Assembly (NCBI RefSeq): GCF_936928535.1 | Contig: NZ_CAKZHY010000056.1 | Span: 1 to 64,000 of the forward strand | Origin: an uncultured Bradyrhizobium sp. | GTDB taxonomy: Bacteria; Pseudomonadota; Alphaproteobacteria; Rhizobiales; Xanthobacteraceae | Reading direction: 5' to 3' | Length of the DNA stretch: 64,000 nucleotides | Shown here: in pieces, positions 8,394 to 16,072 of the stretch | Position numbering within the stretch: the first letter of the stretch is position 1 | Layout of the letters: every line of letters starts with the position of its first letter | Made by a program: the position numbers and the translations under genes | The notes under the pieces: model-generated | Databases searched by the model: none | What the model was told of the DNA's origin: nothing | Seen by the model: only the letters and a program-made list of their open reading frames with translations

Positions 8394-8738
8394 ATGAAAT
8401 CCCAGCGGCCCATAACCTCGGACGACGAGCACCAGGTGCTCCAGTTCAGGCCGCGAACGACGCCTTCTCCGGTGATCCATCGGGGCAGCGGTGTCGTCCA
8501 GAAGCTGCATGCGGCGACGCCCGAACCACTCGACCTGTCGCGCTACGAGCAGCCCCGCGCAGAGCCCGACGATTTCCGGCATCGCATGCTCGCCAATATC
8601 GCCGCGCTCGCCTTTACCATCGCCCTGACTGCGATCGGGATCTGGCTCGCGGTCAGCATCGCCGATTTGCGCCGCACCCAGGATTGCGTGCTGATGGGCC
8701 GGCGGGACTGCGTCAAGATCACGACGCCCCATATCTAG
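8394..8738 (+). CDS. Hypothetical single-pass membrane protein
   Basis: A 114-residue protein with a polar, proline-containing N-terminal half, one clear membrane segment around residues 66-88 (LANIAALAFTIALTAIGIWL) and a short tail with two cysteines (DCVLMGRRDC). The likely topology is cytoplasmic N-terminus, periplasmic tail. Family not recognised. It precedes the lipid A cluster by about 210 bp and is probably a separate transcript. Confidence 0.6.
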   Translation: MKSQRPITSDDEHQVLQFRPRTTPSPVIHRGSGVVQKLHAATPEPLDLSRYEQPRAEPDDFRHRMLANIAALAFTIALTAIGIWLAVSIADLRRTQDCVLMGRRDCVKITTPHI

Positions 8739-8949
8739 GCCCCGTCCCCGGGCAAAAGGCCCACGGGCGGGCATCCCCAGCCCTGTCCCACCCCTGTCCG
8801 GCTCCATTGAACTCAGGGCGGCGCTCCGATATACGGGCTCTCGACCCGTCCAGAGGGGGGTTTGAGGGCGTCATCAGGGGCGCGATGCCCACCCACCGTT
8901 CCACTCCTGGATTTCTGACAAATACCCGCAATATATCAAAGGCTTAGTG

Positions 8950-9237
8950 ATGTCCTCCACATTCGATCAGGTCGCTACGATCATCGCTGAAACCTGCGAC
9001 ATCCCGCGCGACACGATCACGCCGGATAGCCATGCCATCGATGACCTCGGCATCGACAGCCTCGATTTCCTGGACATCGCGTTCGCGATCGACAAGCAGT
9101 TCGGCATCAAGCTGCCGCTGGAAAAGTGGACCCAGGAGGTCAACGACGGCAAGGCCACCACCGAGCAGTATTTCGTACTGAAGAACCTCTGCGCGCGCAT
9201 CGACGAGCTGGTTGCCGCCAAGGGCGCGAGCGCCTAA
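8950..9237 (+). CDS. acpXL: Acyl carrier protein for very-long-chain fatty acids of lipid A
   Basis: A 95-residue acyl carrier protein. The phosphopantetheine attachment serine is in [15 protein letters not shown]. It is longer than the housekeeping AcpP (about 78 aa) and has the [20 protein letters not shown] insertion characteristic of AcpXL, which carries the 26-34-carbon hydroxy acyl chain of rhizobial lipid A. The gene order acpXL-fabZ-fabF2-fabF1-lpxXL confirms the identity. GTG at 8947 directly precedes the ATG chosen; either may serve. Confidence 0.93.
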   Translation: MSSTFDQVATIIAETCDIPRDTITPDSHAIDDLGIDSLDFLDIAFAIDKQFGIKLPLEKWTQEVNDGKATTEQYFVLKNLCARIDELVAAKGASA

Positions 9238-9247
9238 TCGGGCGACC

Positions 9248-9718
9248 ATGCAACTCGAATACTTTCACATGATCGATCGCATCGTCGACCTCAAGGTCGA
9301 CGAAAAGACGATCGTCGTCGAGGCCCAGGTTCCCCAGAAGAGCACCATCTTCGAGGGCCACTTCCCGGGCTATCCCCTGATGCCCGGCGTGCTGCTGATC
9401 GAATCGATGGCGCAGGCTTCGGGCTTTCTGCTGCTTGGCGTGCTCAAGTTCGAGCGCATGCCGATTCTCGCCGCCGTGAAGGAAGCCAAGGTACGCGGCT
9501 CCGTGTTTCCGGGCGACCTCATGACGCTCGAGGCGAGCGTCGTCCATGAGGGCTCGGGCTATGCGATCACCGAGGCGAAGATCCGCGTCGGCGGCAAGCT
9601 GCGCGCGAATTCGACGCTGACCTTCACGCTGATCCCCTTCCCCAATTCGGATATGCGCGGCTACATGGACGCGGTCGCAACCCGCGTCGGCTTTCCGCAA
9701 CAGGCCGTCTCACCATGA
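9248..9718 (+). CDS. fabZXL: (3R)-hydroxyacyl-ACP dehydratase of the acpXL cluster
   Basis: A 156-residue hot-dog-fold dehydratase. The catalytic His is in FEGHFPGYPLMPGVL and the acidic residue follows in LLIESMAQASG, as in FabZ. It removes water during elongation of the very long acyl chain on AcpXL. The start lies ten bases after the acpXL stop and the end overlaps the next gene by four bases (ATGA), so these genes are co-translated. The C-terminus is slightly longer than in FabZ. Confidence 0.9.
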   Translation: MQLEYFHMIDRIVDLKVDEKTIVVEAQVPQKSTIFEGHFPGYPLMPGVLLIESMAQASGFLLLGVLKFERMPILAAVKEAKVRGSVFPGDLMTLEASVVHEGSGYAITEAKIRVGGKLRANSTLTFTLIPFPNSDMRGYMDAVATRVGFPQQAVSP

Positions 9719-10920
9719 CTGACACTGCTTCGAAGCCCGGCCAGACGGAAGTCTGGATCACCGGTATTGGTCTTGCCACTTCGCTCGGCGAAGGGCTCGA
9801 CGCCAACTGGGCCGCGCTTGCCGAGAAGCGCATCAATGTCGACGAGAAGGGTTTTGCGCCCTTCATCGTGCACCCGCTGCTGCCCGTCTCCTTCGACAGC
9901 CAGATCCCGAAGAAGGGCGACCAGCGCCAGATGGAAGCCTGGCAGCGCATTGGCGTCTATGCCGCCGGCCTCGCGCTCGATTCGGCCGGCATCAAGGGCA
10001 ACAAGGACATCCTGTCGAAGATCGACATGGTCGTGGCGGCCGGCGGCGGCGAGCGCGACCTGAACGTCGATACCGGCGTGCTCACCGCCGAAGCCAAGGG
10101 CGCCAATGCGCCCGGCTTCCTCAACGAACGGCTGATGAGCGATTTGCGCCCCACGTTGTTCCTGGCGCAGCTATCCAATCTGCTCGCGGGCAACATCGCC
10201 ATCGTCAACGGTCTCGGCGGCACCTCGCGCACCTTCATGGGCGAAGAGGTTGCGGGCGCCGATGCGGCGCGCATCGCGCTGTCGCGCATCGCCTCGGGCG
10301 AGAGCGACATTGCGCTGGTCGGCGGCTCGCACAATGGCGAGCGCAAGGACCTCTTGGTGCTCTACGAATTCGGCGATTTCAACCTGAAGGACAAGTTTGC
10401 CCCCGTGTGGGCGCGCAAGGATCACGCCGGTTTCGCGCTCGGCTCGGCCGGCGCTTTCCTGGTGCTGGAATCCAAGACGCATGCGGAAGCGCGCGGCGCC
10501 AAGCCGTACGCGAAGCTGTCGAGCGTCGTGACTGATCTTGCCCGGCGCAAGCAGTCCGGAGACATGGCAGCGACGCTGGAGAAGCTTTGGGGCGAGCTGC
10601 CCAAGCGCGACGGCAAGGGCGCGATCATCTCGGGCGCATCGGGCGCAGAGCCGGCGACCTCGGAGGAGCGCGACTTCCTGAAGAAGCACGCCGATTTCCC
10701 GGTCCGCGCGACCGGTACGATGTTCGGGCACACCATGGAAACGCAGTTTCCGCTCGGCATTGCGCTCGCGGCGCTCTCAATCTCGCGTGGCGCGCTGTTC
10801 CCGCCGAACGATTCGACCGGGACCGAGATTGAAATGCAGGGCGCGCCCACCCAGATTGTGGTGGTGGGAGCCGGGCACTGGCGCGGCGAAGGCATGGCGC
10901 TAGTCGAGGCTGTTGGCTAA
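9715..10920 (+). CDS. fabF2XL: Beta-ketoacyl-ACP synthase-like protein lacking the active-site cysteine
   Basis: A 401-residue thiolase-fold protein in the place of fabF2XL. The family fold is clear (VWITGIGLATSLGEG; GFALGSAGAFLVLES). However, where FabF has the catalytic Cys (TAC-x-SG) it reads VNGLGGTSRTFMG around residues 164-176, and the protein contains no cysteine anywhere. The first active-site His region (NAHGTxT) is also replaced by SGASGAEPATS; only the second His remains (GTMFGHTMETQFPLG). It therefore cannot condense by itself in the normal way and probably works as a partner of the next ketosynthase, as chain-length factors do in type II polyketide systems. That role is inference. 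Confidence 0.88.
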   Translation: MTDTASKPGQTEVWITGIGLATSLGEGLDANWAALAEKRINVDEKGFAPFIVHPLLPVSFDSQIPKKGDQRQMEAWQRIGVYAAGLALDSAGIKGNKDILSKIDMVVAAGGGERDLNVDTGVLTAEAKGANAPGFLNERLMSDLRPTLFLAQLSNLLAGNIAIVNGLGGTSRTFMGEEVAGADAARIALSRIASGESDIALVGGSHNGERKDLLVLYEFGDFNLKDKFAPVWARKDHAGFALGSAGAFLVLESKTHAEARGAKPYAKLSSVVTDLARRKQSGDMAATLEKLWGELPKRDGKGAIISGASGAEPATSEERDFLKKHADFPVRATGTMFGHTMETQFPLGIALAALSISRGALFPPNDSTGTEIEMQGAPTQIVVVGAGHWRGEGMALVEAVG

Positions 10921-10999
10921 AGCGCCCAGCGCTTTAGCTCGTTGTTGTTTGAGCATGATCTGGTCGGAAAACCGCGTTACACTTTTCCGGATCATGCTC
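10918..10999. repeat. Composite two-hairpin repeat between fabF2XL and fabF1XL
   Basis: Two modules. First a hairpin TAAAGCGC-cca-GCGCTTTA that begins on the fabF2XL stop codon. Then a long hairpin with outer arms GAGCATGATC and GATCATGCTC and inner arms CGGAAAA and TTTTCCG (10951-10999). The same pair occurs at 22907-22991 and 58541-58642. It sits inside the lipid A operon and ends about 24 bp before the fabF1XL start. Confidence 0.8.
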
Positions 11000-11023
11000 T
11001 AGCTCTATCGGGGGACGATCCAC

Positions 11024-12301
11024 ATGACTGCACCACGCGACAAACTCGGACGTCCCGTCGTCGTCGTTACCGGCATGGGCATCACGACCTCGCTCGGCGC
11101 CGGCAAGGCCGACAATTGGTCGAAGCTGGTCGCCGGCGAATCCGGCATCCGCACCATCACTCGCTTTCCGATCGACGGCCTGAAGACCACGATGGCCGGC
11201 ACGGTCGATTTCGTCAGCGTCGATCCGTTCTCCTCGACCGGCCTGTCGGAGCGGATGGCCGAGCTTGTCACTCAGGAAGCGCTCGAGCAGGCCGGCATCG
11301 GCGCCAAGGGCGATTTCCCCGGGCCGCTCTTCCTCGCGGTCGCACCTGTTGAAGTTGAGTGGCCGCAGCGCCGCGAGCTCGGACGCGCCGTCGGCAAGGC
11401 CGATTTCAACTATGACGATTTGCTGCGCATCTCCGGCGGCGGCAAGTACAACGCCTATCATCACCGCTTCATGTTCGGCTCGGTCGCAGCCCACCTCGCT
11501 GAGACCTTTGGCACCAAGGGCTCGCCGATCTCGCTGTCGACGGCCTGCGCATCCGGCGCCACCTCGATCCAGCTCGGCGTCGAGGCGATCCGCCGCGGCG
11601 AAACCGATGCGGCGCTGTGCGTCGCGACCGACGGCACGGTGAATCCGGAAGCGCTGGTGCGCTTCTCCCTGCTCTCGGCGTTGTCGACCCAGAACGATCC
11701 GCCGCAGGCGGCCTCCCGCCCCTTCTCCAAGAACCGCGACGGATTCGTCATGGCCGAGGGCGCCGGCGCGCTGGTGCTCGAAAGCTACGAGGCGGCCACC
11801 GCGCGCGGTGCAAAGATTCTCGGCGTGATCGCCGGCTGCGGCGAGCTCACGGACTCGTTCCACCGCACCCGCTCCTCGCCCGACGGCAAGCCGATCATCG
11901 GCTGCATGAACAAGACGCTGGCCGATGCCGGCATGACGCCTGATCAGATCGACCACATCAACGCGCACGGCACCGCGACGCCCGAGAACGACAAGATGGA
12001 GTTCAACACGACATCGGCCGTGTTCGGCGATCTCGCGCAGAAGATCCCGGTCACCTCCAACAAGTCGATGGTCGGCCACACCATCTCGGCCGCAGGCGCC
12101 GTTGAGGCGATCTTCTCGCTGCTGACGCTCGAGCATCAGCGCATTCCGCCGACCATCAACTACGAGACGCCGGATCCCACGATCCTGTTCAACGTGGTCG
12201 GCAACAAGGCGCGCGACGCCCGCGTCACCGCGGTGATGTCGAACTCGTTCGGCTTCGGCGGCCAGAACGCCTCGCTGATCCTGACCCGCGAACCGGCCTA
12301 A
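11024..12301 (+). CDS. fabF1XL: Beta-ketoacyl-ACP synthase II (active partner)
   Basis: A 425-residue ketosynthase with a complete active site: Cys175 in LSTACASGATS, His315 in INAHGTATPEND, Lys347 in TSNKSMVGHT and His352. It condenses malonyl-ACP with the growing chain on AcpXL. It is separated from its Cys-less paralogue by the composite repeat but lies on the same strand, and lpxXL follows within 26 bp, so one operon is likely. Compared with housekeeping FabF it has an unusual segment around residues 105-150. Confidence 0.92.
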   Translation: MTAPRDKLGRPVVVVTGMGITTSLGAGKADNWSKLVAGESGIRTITRFPIDGLKTTMAGTVDFVSVDPFSSTGLSERMAELVTQEALEQAGIGAKGDFPGPLFLAVAPVEVEWPQRRELGRAVGKADFNYDDLLRISGGGKYNAYHHRFMFGSVAAHLAETFGTKGSPISLSTACASGATSIQLGVEAIRRGETDAALCVATDGTVNPEALVRFSLLSALSTQNDPPQAASRPFSKNRDGFVMAEGAGALVLESYEAATARGAKILGVIAGCGELTDSFHRTRSSPDGKPIIGCMNKTLADAGMTPDQIDHINAHGTATPENDKMEFNTTSAVFGDLAQKIPVTSNKSMVGHTISAAGAVEAIFSLLTLEHQRIPPTINYETPDPTILFNVVGNKARDARVTAVMSNSFGFGGQNASLILTREPA

Positions 12302-12327
12302 GGCCGGCTCCGCGCGTCCCCTCCGCG

Positions 12328-13263
12328 ATGAACCGCCTGCTCCTCCGCTCCCGGGCGCGCCTGCGCGATGCCCTCAAGCCGGTGTCCGAGGCCGCGGTCG
12401 GCGGGCTGACGATCGCGCTGCTGCGCACCACGCGCTATTTCGATCCGGACAAGACCGCGGAATTCTTCGCCCGCTCTGCGCGCTTGATCGGCCGCTTCCT
12501 GCGGGAAGACCGCATCGGCCGCGAAAATCTGAAGGCTGCATTCCCGGAAAAATCGCCGGAGGAGATCGAGCAGATCCTGACCGGCGTCTGGCACAATCTT
12601 GGCCGCATCGGCGCCGAGTTCGCCCATCTCGACCACATCTGGGATTACGACGTCGACCATCCGGACAAGCCGAGCCGGATCGAGTTCGACGCCCGCACCA
12701 AGCAGCTGTTTGACAGCTTACGCGACGACGGCAAGCCCGCGATTTTCTTCGCCAGCCACACTGGCAATTGGGAAATCCCGGCGCTCGGCGCCGTCGCCCA
12801 CGGCCTCGACTGCGCGATCCTGTTTCGCCGTCCCAACAGCGAGGCGGCCGACCGCGCCATCGAGCGCACGCGTGCGGTCAAGATGGGCACGCTGGTCGCG
12901 GCCGGACGCGAGGCGCCGCTCAAGCTCGGGCAGGCGCTACAGAACGGCCAGCACGTTGCCATGCTGGTAGACCAGTGGTTCACCAACGGCGTCGACGTCA
13001 CTTTCTTCGGCCGCAAGACCAAGGCCAACCCGACGCTGGCGCGCCTCATCCGACAGGTTGAATGCCCGATCCACGGCGTTCGCATTATCCGCCTTCCCGA
13101 CCATCGTTTTCGCGCCGAGCTCACCGAAGAAGTGAAGCCGGTGCGCGACGCCGCCGGCAATATCGACATCCAGGGCACCATGCAGGCGGTGACGTCGGTG
13201 ATCGAAGGCTGGGTGCGGGAATATCCGGACCAATGGCTTTGGCTGCATAGAAGGTGGCGGTAA
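12328..13263 (+). CDS. lpxXL: Lipid A very-long-chain acyltransferase
   Basis: A 311-residue member of the LpxL/HtrB (LPLAT) family, with the catalytic HX4E motif in FFASHTGNWEIPALG. It moves the very-long-chain hydroxy acyl group from AcpXL to lipid A at the inner membrane. It closes the acpXL operon. In Rhizobium and Sinorhizobium clusters an alcohol dehydrogenase-like gene lies between fabF1XL and lpxXL; here it is absent. The C-terminus ends WLWLHRRWR, as in other LpxL proteins. The next gene converges after 17 bp. Confidence 0.9.
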   Translation: MNRLLLRSRARLRDALKPVSEAAVGGLTIALLRTTRYFDPDKTAEFFARSARLIGRFLREDRIGRENLKAAFPEKSPEEIEQILTGVWHNLGRIGAEFAHLDHIWDYDVDHPDKPSRIEFDARTKQLFDSLRDDGKPAIFFASHTGNWEIPALGAVAHGLDCAILFRRPNSEAADRAIERTRAVKMGTLVAAGREAPLKLGQALQNGQHVAMLVDQWFTNGVDVTFFGRKTKANPTLARLIRQVECPIHGVRIIRLPDHRFRAELTEEVKPVRDAAGNIDIQGTMQAVTSVIEGWVREYPDQWLWLHRRWR

Positions 13264-13280
13264 CCACCGGTCCGTCGTCC

Positions 13281-14393
13281 TCACCGCCCCGTCTTCACCT
13301 TGGTCCAGAGCCGGTTGATGATGCGCTGGGTGGCGGGGTCGCGCGCTGTGATGACGAATAGTTTTGAGAGCGTCGCCTCGTCCGGATAGATGTTCTTGTC
13401 GTTGAGGATCTTCGGATCGACCAGCTTCTGGCTGGCGAGGTTGCCATTGGCGTAGGACAGGAAGTCCGAGTTCTTGGCGGCGACGTCGGGGCGGTAGAGG
13501 TAGTTGATCAGCTCGTAGGCTTCGTTGACATTCTTGGCATCCGCGGGGATCGCGAGATTGTCGAAGAACATCTGCGCGCCCTCCTTCGGAATCGCGTAGC
13601 CGATCTCGATGCCGTTCTTGGCTTCCGCCGCACGCGCGCGGGCCTGCATGATGTCGCCGGACCAGCCGACCACGAAGCAGATCTCGCCGGTCGCGAGTGC
13701 GCTCAGATATTCGGAGGAGTGAAACTTGCGCACGAAGGGACGGACCTTGGCGACGACATCGGCGGCCTTCTCGAGGTCCGACTGCTTGGTCGAGTTCGGA
13801 TCGAGCCCGAGATAGTTCAGCGCCGCCGGAAAGATGTCGTCGGCGGAGTCGAGCATGTGCACGCCGCAGTCTTTGAATTTTGCGAGGTTCTCCGGCTTGA
13901 AGACGATGTCCCAGCTGTCGATCTTCGCGTCAGGCCCGAGGATCTGCTTCACCTTGGCGACGTTGAAGCCGATGCCCGTCGTGCCCCACATGTAGTTCGC
14001 AGCGTAGACGTTGCCGGGATCGTAGGTCGCGAGATTCCTGGTCACCATCGGCCAGGCATTGGCAAGGTTCGGCAGCTTCGACTTGTCGAGCTTCTGGAAG
14101 ATGTTCGCCTTGATCTGGCGCTGCAGGAAATAAGCGGTGGGCACCACGACGTCGTAGCCGGACTTGCCGGCCATCAGGCGCGTCTCCAGCGTCTCGTTGG
14201 CATCGAACGTGTCGTAGACCACCTTGATGCCGGTCTCCTTGGTGAAAGCCTCAAGGACGTCGGGCGCCATGTAGTTCGACCAGTTGTAGAAGTTGACGAC
14301 CCGCTCCTCGGCCCCGGCGGGAGGCGAGGCGAACGTCAGGGCTGCGGCGATTGCAAAACCAAGGCAAAGCCTGAAGCGGCTGACGTCAGTCAT
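13281..14393 (-). CDS. Polyamine (PotF/PotD-type) periplasmic binding protein
   Basis: A 370-residue extracytoplasmic solute-binding protein. It has a signal peptide (FRLCLGFAIAAALTFASPPAGA) and the start typical of putrescine-binding PotF (VNFYNWSNYMAPDVLEAFTKETG), plus the ligand-pocket sequences YMWGTTGIGFN and VGWSGDIMQA. Transport would need a PotGHI-like ABC complex, which is not in this window. It is encoded seven bases after an aminotransferase and in line with a rhodanese, so the ligand might feed an amine/amino-acid pathway. The product is exported to the periplasm. Confidence 0.88.
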   Translation of the reverse strand: MTDVSRFRLCLGFAIAAALTFASPPAGAEERVVNFYNWSNYMAPDVLEAFTKETGIKVVYDTFDANETLETRLMAGKSGYDVVVPTAYFLQRQIKANIFQKLDKSKLPNLANAWPMVTRNLATYDPGNVYAANYMWGTTGIGFNVAKVKQILGPDAKIDSWDIVFKPENLAKFKDCGVHMLDSADDIFPAALNYLGLDPNSTKQSDLEKAADVVAKVRPFVRKFHSSEYLSALATGEICFVVGWSGDIMQARARAAEAKNGIEIGYAIPKEGAQMFFDNLAIPADAKNVNEAYELINYLYRPDVAAKNSDFLSYANGNLASQKLVDPKILNDKNIYPDEATLSKLFVITARDPATQRIINRLWTKVKTGR

Positions 14394-14399
14394 CGCTGT

Positions 14400-15578
14400 C
14401 TACCTCTTGCGTCCGCGGATCGCGTCTGACAGCCGCTCCAGCGCGGTGTCGAGCGTCTGGTCCTTCTTGGCAAAGCAGAAGCGGACCACCGAGGTCACCG
14501 GATCCTGCTCGTAGAACGCCGAGACCGGGATCGCCGCGACCTTGTAGTCTTTCACGATCCGCCAGCAGAACTCGGCATCGCTCTCGTTGAGTCCGAGCGG
14601 AGAGAGATCAACGGTAAGGAAGTAGGTTCCTTGCGACTTCAGAACGGGGAACCCGAGGCTCTCCAGCCCCTTGGTCAGGCGGTCCCTGCTCCGGGTCAGA
14701 TCCTTGCGCATCGACAGGAAGTACTCGTCGGGCTTGCCGAGGCCGTAGGCGACGGCAGCCTGCAGGTTCGGCGCGGTGGTGAAGGTCAGGAACTGGTGCA
14801 CCTTGGCGGCGACGCGCAGCAGCGGCGGCGCGGCGCAGACGAAGCCGATCTTCCAGCCGGTCAGCGAGAAGATCTTGCCCGCCGAACCGACCTTGATGGT
14901 GCGCTCACGCATGCCGGGGATGGTGATCAGCGGGATGTGCTTGTGCTCGTCGAAGGTGACGTGCTCCCAAACCTCGTCGCAGATCGCGATGACGTCGAAC
15001 TCCTGGCAGTAGCGTGCGAGCAGCTCGAGGTCCTCGCGCGGATAGACCACCGCGGACGGATTCAGGGGATTGTTGAACAGCACCGCCTTGGTCTTTGAAT
15101 TGAAGACGCTTTTCAGCATGTCCTCATTCAATCGCCAGCCCGGCGGCTCGAGCCGCACCAGGCGCGGAATGCCGCCGGCCTGGCGGATGATCGGCAAGTA
15201 GGAGTCATAGACCGGCTGGAAGCAGACCACCTCGTCGCCGGGCTGGACCACCGCGAGAATGGCCGAGGTCAGCGCCTCGGTGCCGCCTGACGTCACCATC
15301 ACCTCGCTCATCGGATCGAGCTTGAGGCCGTGCCAGTGGTCGTAATGGGTCGCGATCGCCTGGCGCAGTTCAGGGATACCCATCATCGACGGGTACTGGT
15401 TGTAGCCGTTGAGCGAGGCGTCGGCCGCGGCGCGGCGGATATCCTCGGGGCCGGGGTCGTCAGGGAAGCCCTGGCCGAGATTGATGGCGTTGTTGTCGCG
15501 TGCGGCTTGCGACATCGCCTCGAAGATGGTGACGGGAAGGTCGGCGAAGACCTTGTTCAAGGAAGAGCTTTTGGACAT
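14400..15578 (-). CDS. PLP-dependent class I/II aminotransferase
   Basis: A 392-residue aspartate-aminotransferase-fold enzyme. The Schiff-base Lys is in VGSAGKIFSLTGWKIGF, the pyridine-binding Asp in AICDEVWEH and an Asn in FNNPLNPSA. The overall pattern (NLGQGFPDDPGPEDI near the N-terminus) resembles kynurenine-oxoglutarate/YbdL-type methionine aminotransferases. It lies eight bases after the rhodanese gene and seven before the polyamine-binding protein, so the three form an operon. Substrate unknown; a sulfur amino acid is suggested by the rhodanese neighbour. Confidence 0.87.
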   Translation of the reverse strand: MSKSSSLNKVFADLPVTIFEAMSQAARDNNAINLGQGFPDDPGPEDIRRAAADASLNGYNQYPSMMGIPELRQAIATHYDHWHGLKLDPMSEVMVTSGGTEALTSAILAVVQPGDEVVCFQPVYDSYLPIIRQAGGIPRLVRLEPPGWRLNEDMLKSVFNSKTKAVLFNNPLNPSAVVYPREDLELLARYCQEFDVIAICDEVWEHVTFDEHKHIPLITIPGMRERTIKVGSAGKIFSLTGWKIGFVCAAPPLLRVAAKVHQFLTFTTAPNLQAAVAYGLGKPDEYFLSMRKDLTRSRDRLTKGLESLGFPVLKSQGTYFLTVDLSPLGLNESDAEFCWRIVKDYKVAAIPVSAFYEQDPVTSVVRFCFAKKDQTLDTALERLSDAIRGRKR

Positions 15579-15586
15579 CGACCCGA

Positions 15587-15913
15587 TCAGCCACCGACCT
15601 TGCTGGGAAGACCCGCAGCCTTCCAGCCGAGCATGCCGCCGGCCAGATGCTTGTCGTAAGGCAGGCCCGCGGCCTGGGCGGCGAGCGAGGCGGTCACCGA
15701 GCGCTTGCCGGAGCGGCAGGCGAACACGACCTCCTTGCCTTGGGGATCGGGGATCGCCTTGGGATCGAAGGTCGAGAGCGGCACGACGACGCCATAAGGA
15801 TAGGCCTCGGCCTCGACCTCGTTCGGCTCCCGGACGTCGACGAGCAGATAGCGGCCCTCCGTGACACCCTTGGAAACCTCCTCGGGGGTCAGATCCTGTA
15901 CTTGATTTGCCAC
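15587..15913 (-). CDS. Single-domain rhodanese (sulfurtransferase)
   Basis: A 108-residue protein with one rhodanese domain: LLVDVREPNEVE, then the active loop VFACRSGKRS with the persulfide-carrying Cys, and ending LAGGMLGWKAAGLP. The start is a GTG at 15913 with GGAGG five bases before it; a longer reading from 16024 adds unrelated sequence. It is likely the first gene of the rhodanese-aminotransferase-PotF operon. The sulfur acceptor is unknown. Confidence 0.85.
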   Translation of the reverse strand: MANQVQDLTPEEVSKGVTEGRYLLVDVREPNEVEAEAYPYGVVVPLSTFDPKAIPDPQGKEVVFACRSGKRSVTASLAAQAAGLPYDKHLAGGMLGWKAAGLPSKVGG

Positions 15914-16072
15914 ATCATCCTCCAACGTCGCGGGGCCCGTCGCCGGGCGCTCCCGGCCGGCGGCAACCTCGCCTCTCGGCATGCGAAAATCAAGCGCTAC
16001 AAAGGCTTGAGCTGCCTTGCGCAAGTTAAAGCTAAATCGCAGCGACTTGAAGTGCGGCTTTGAATCCCGCCC

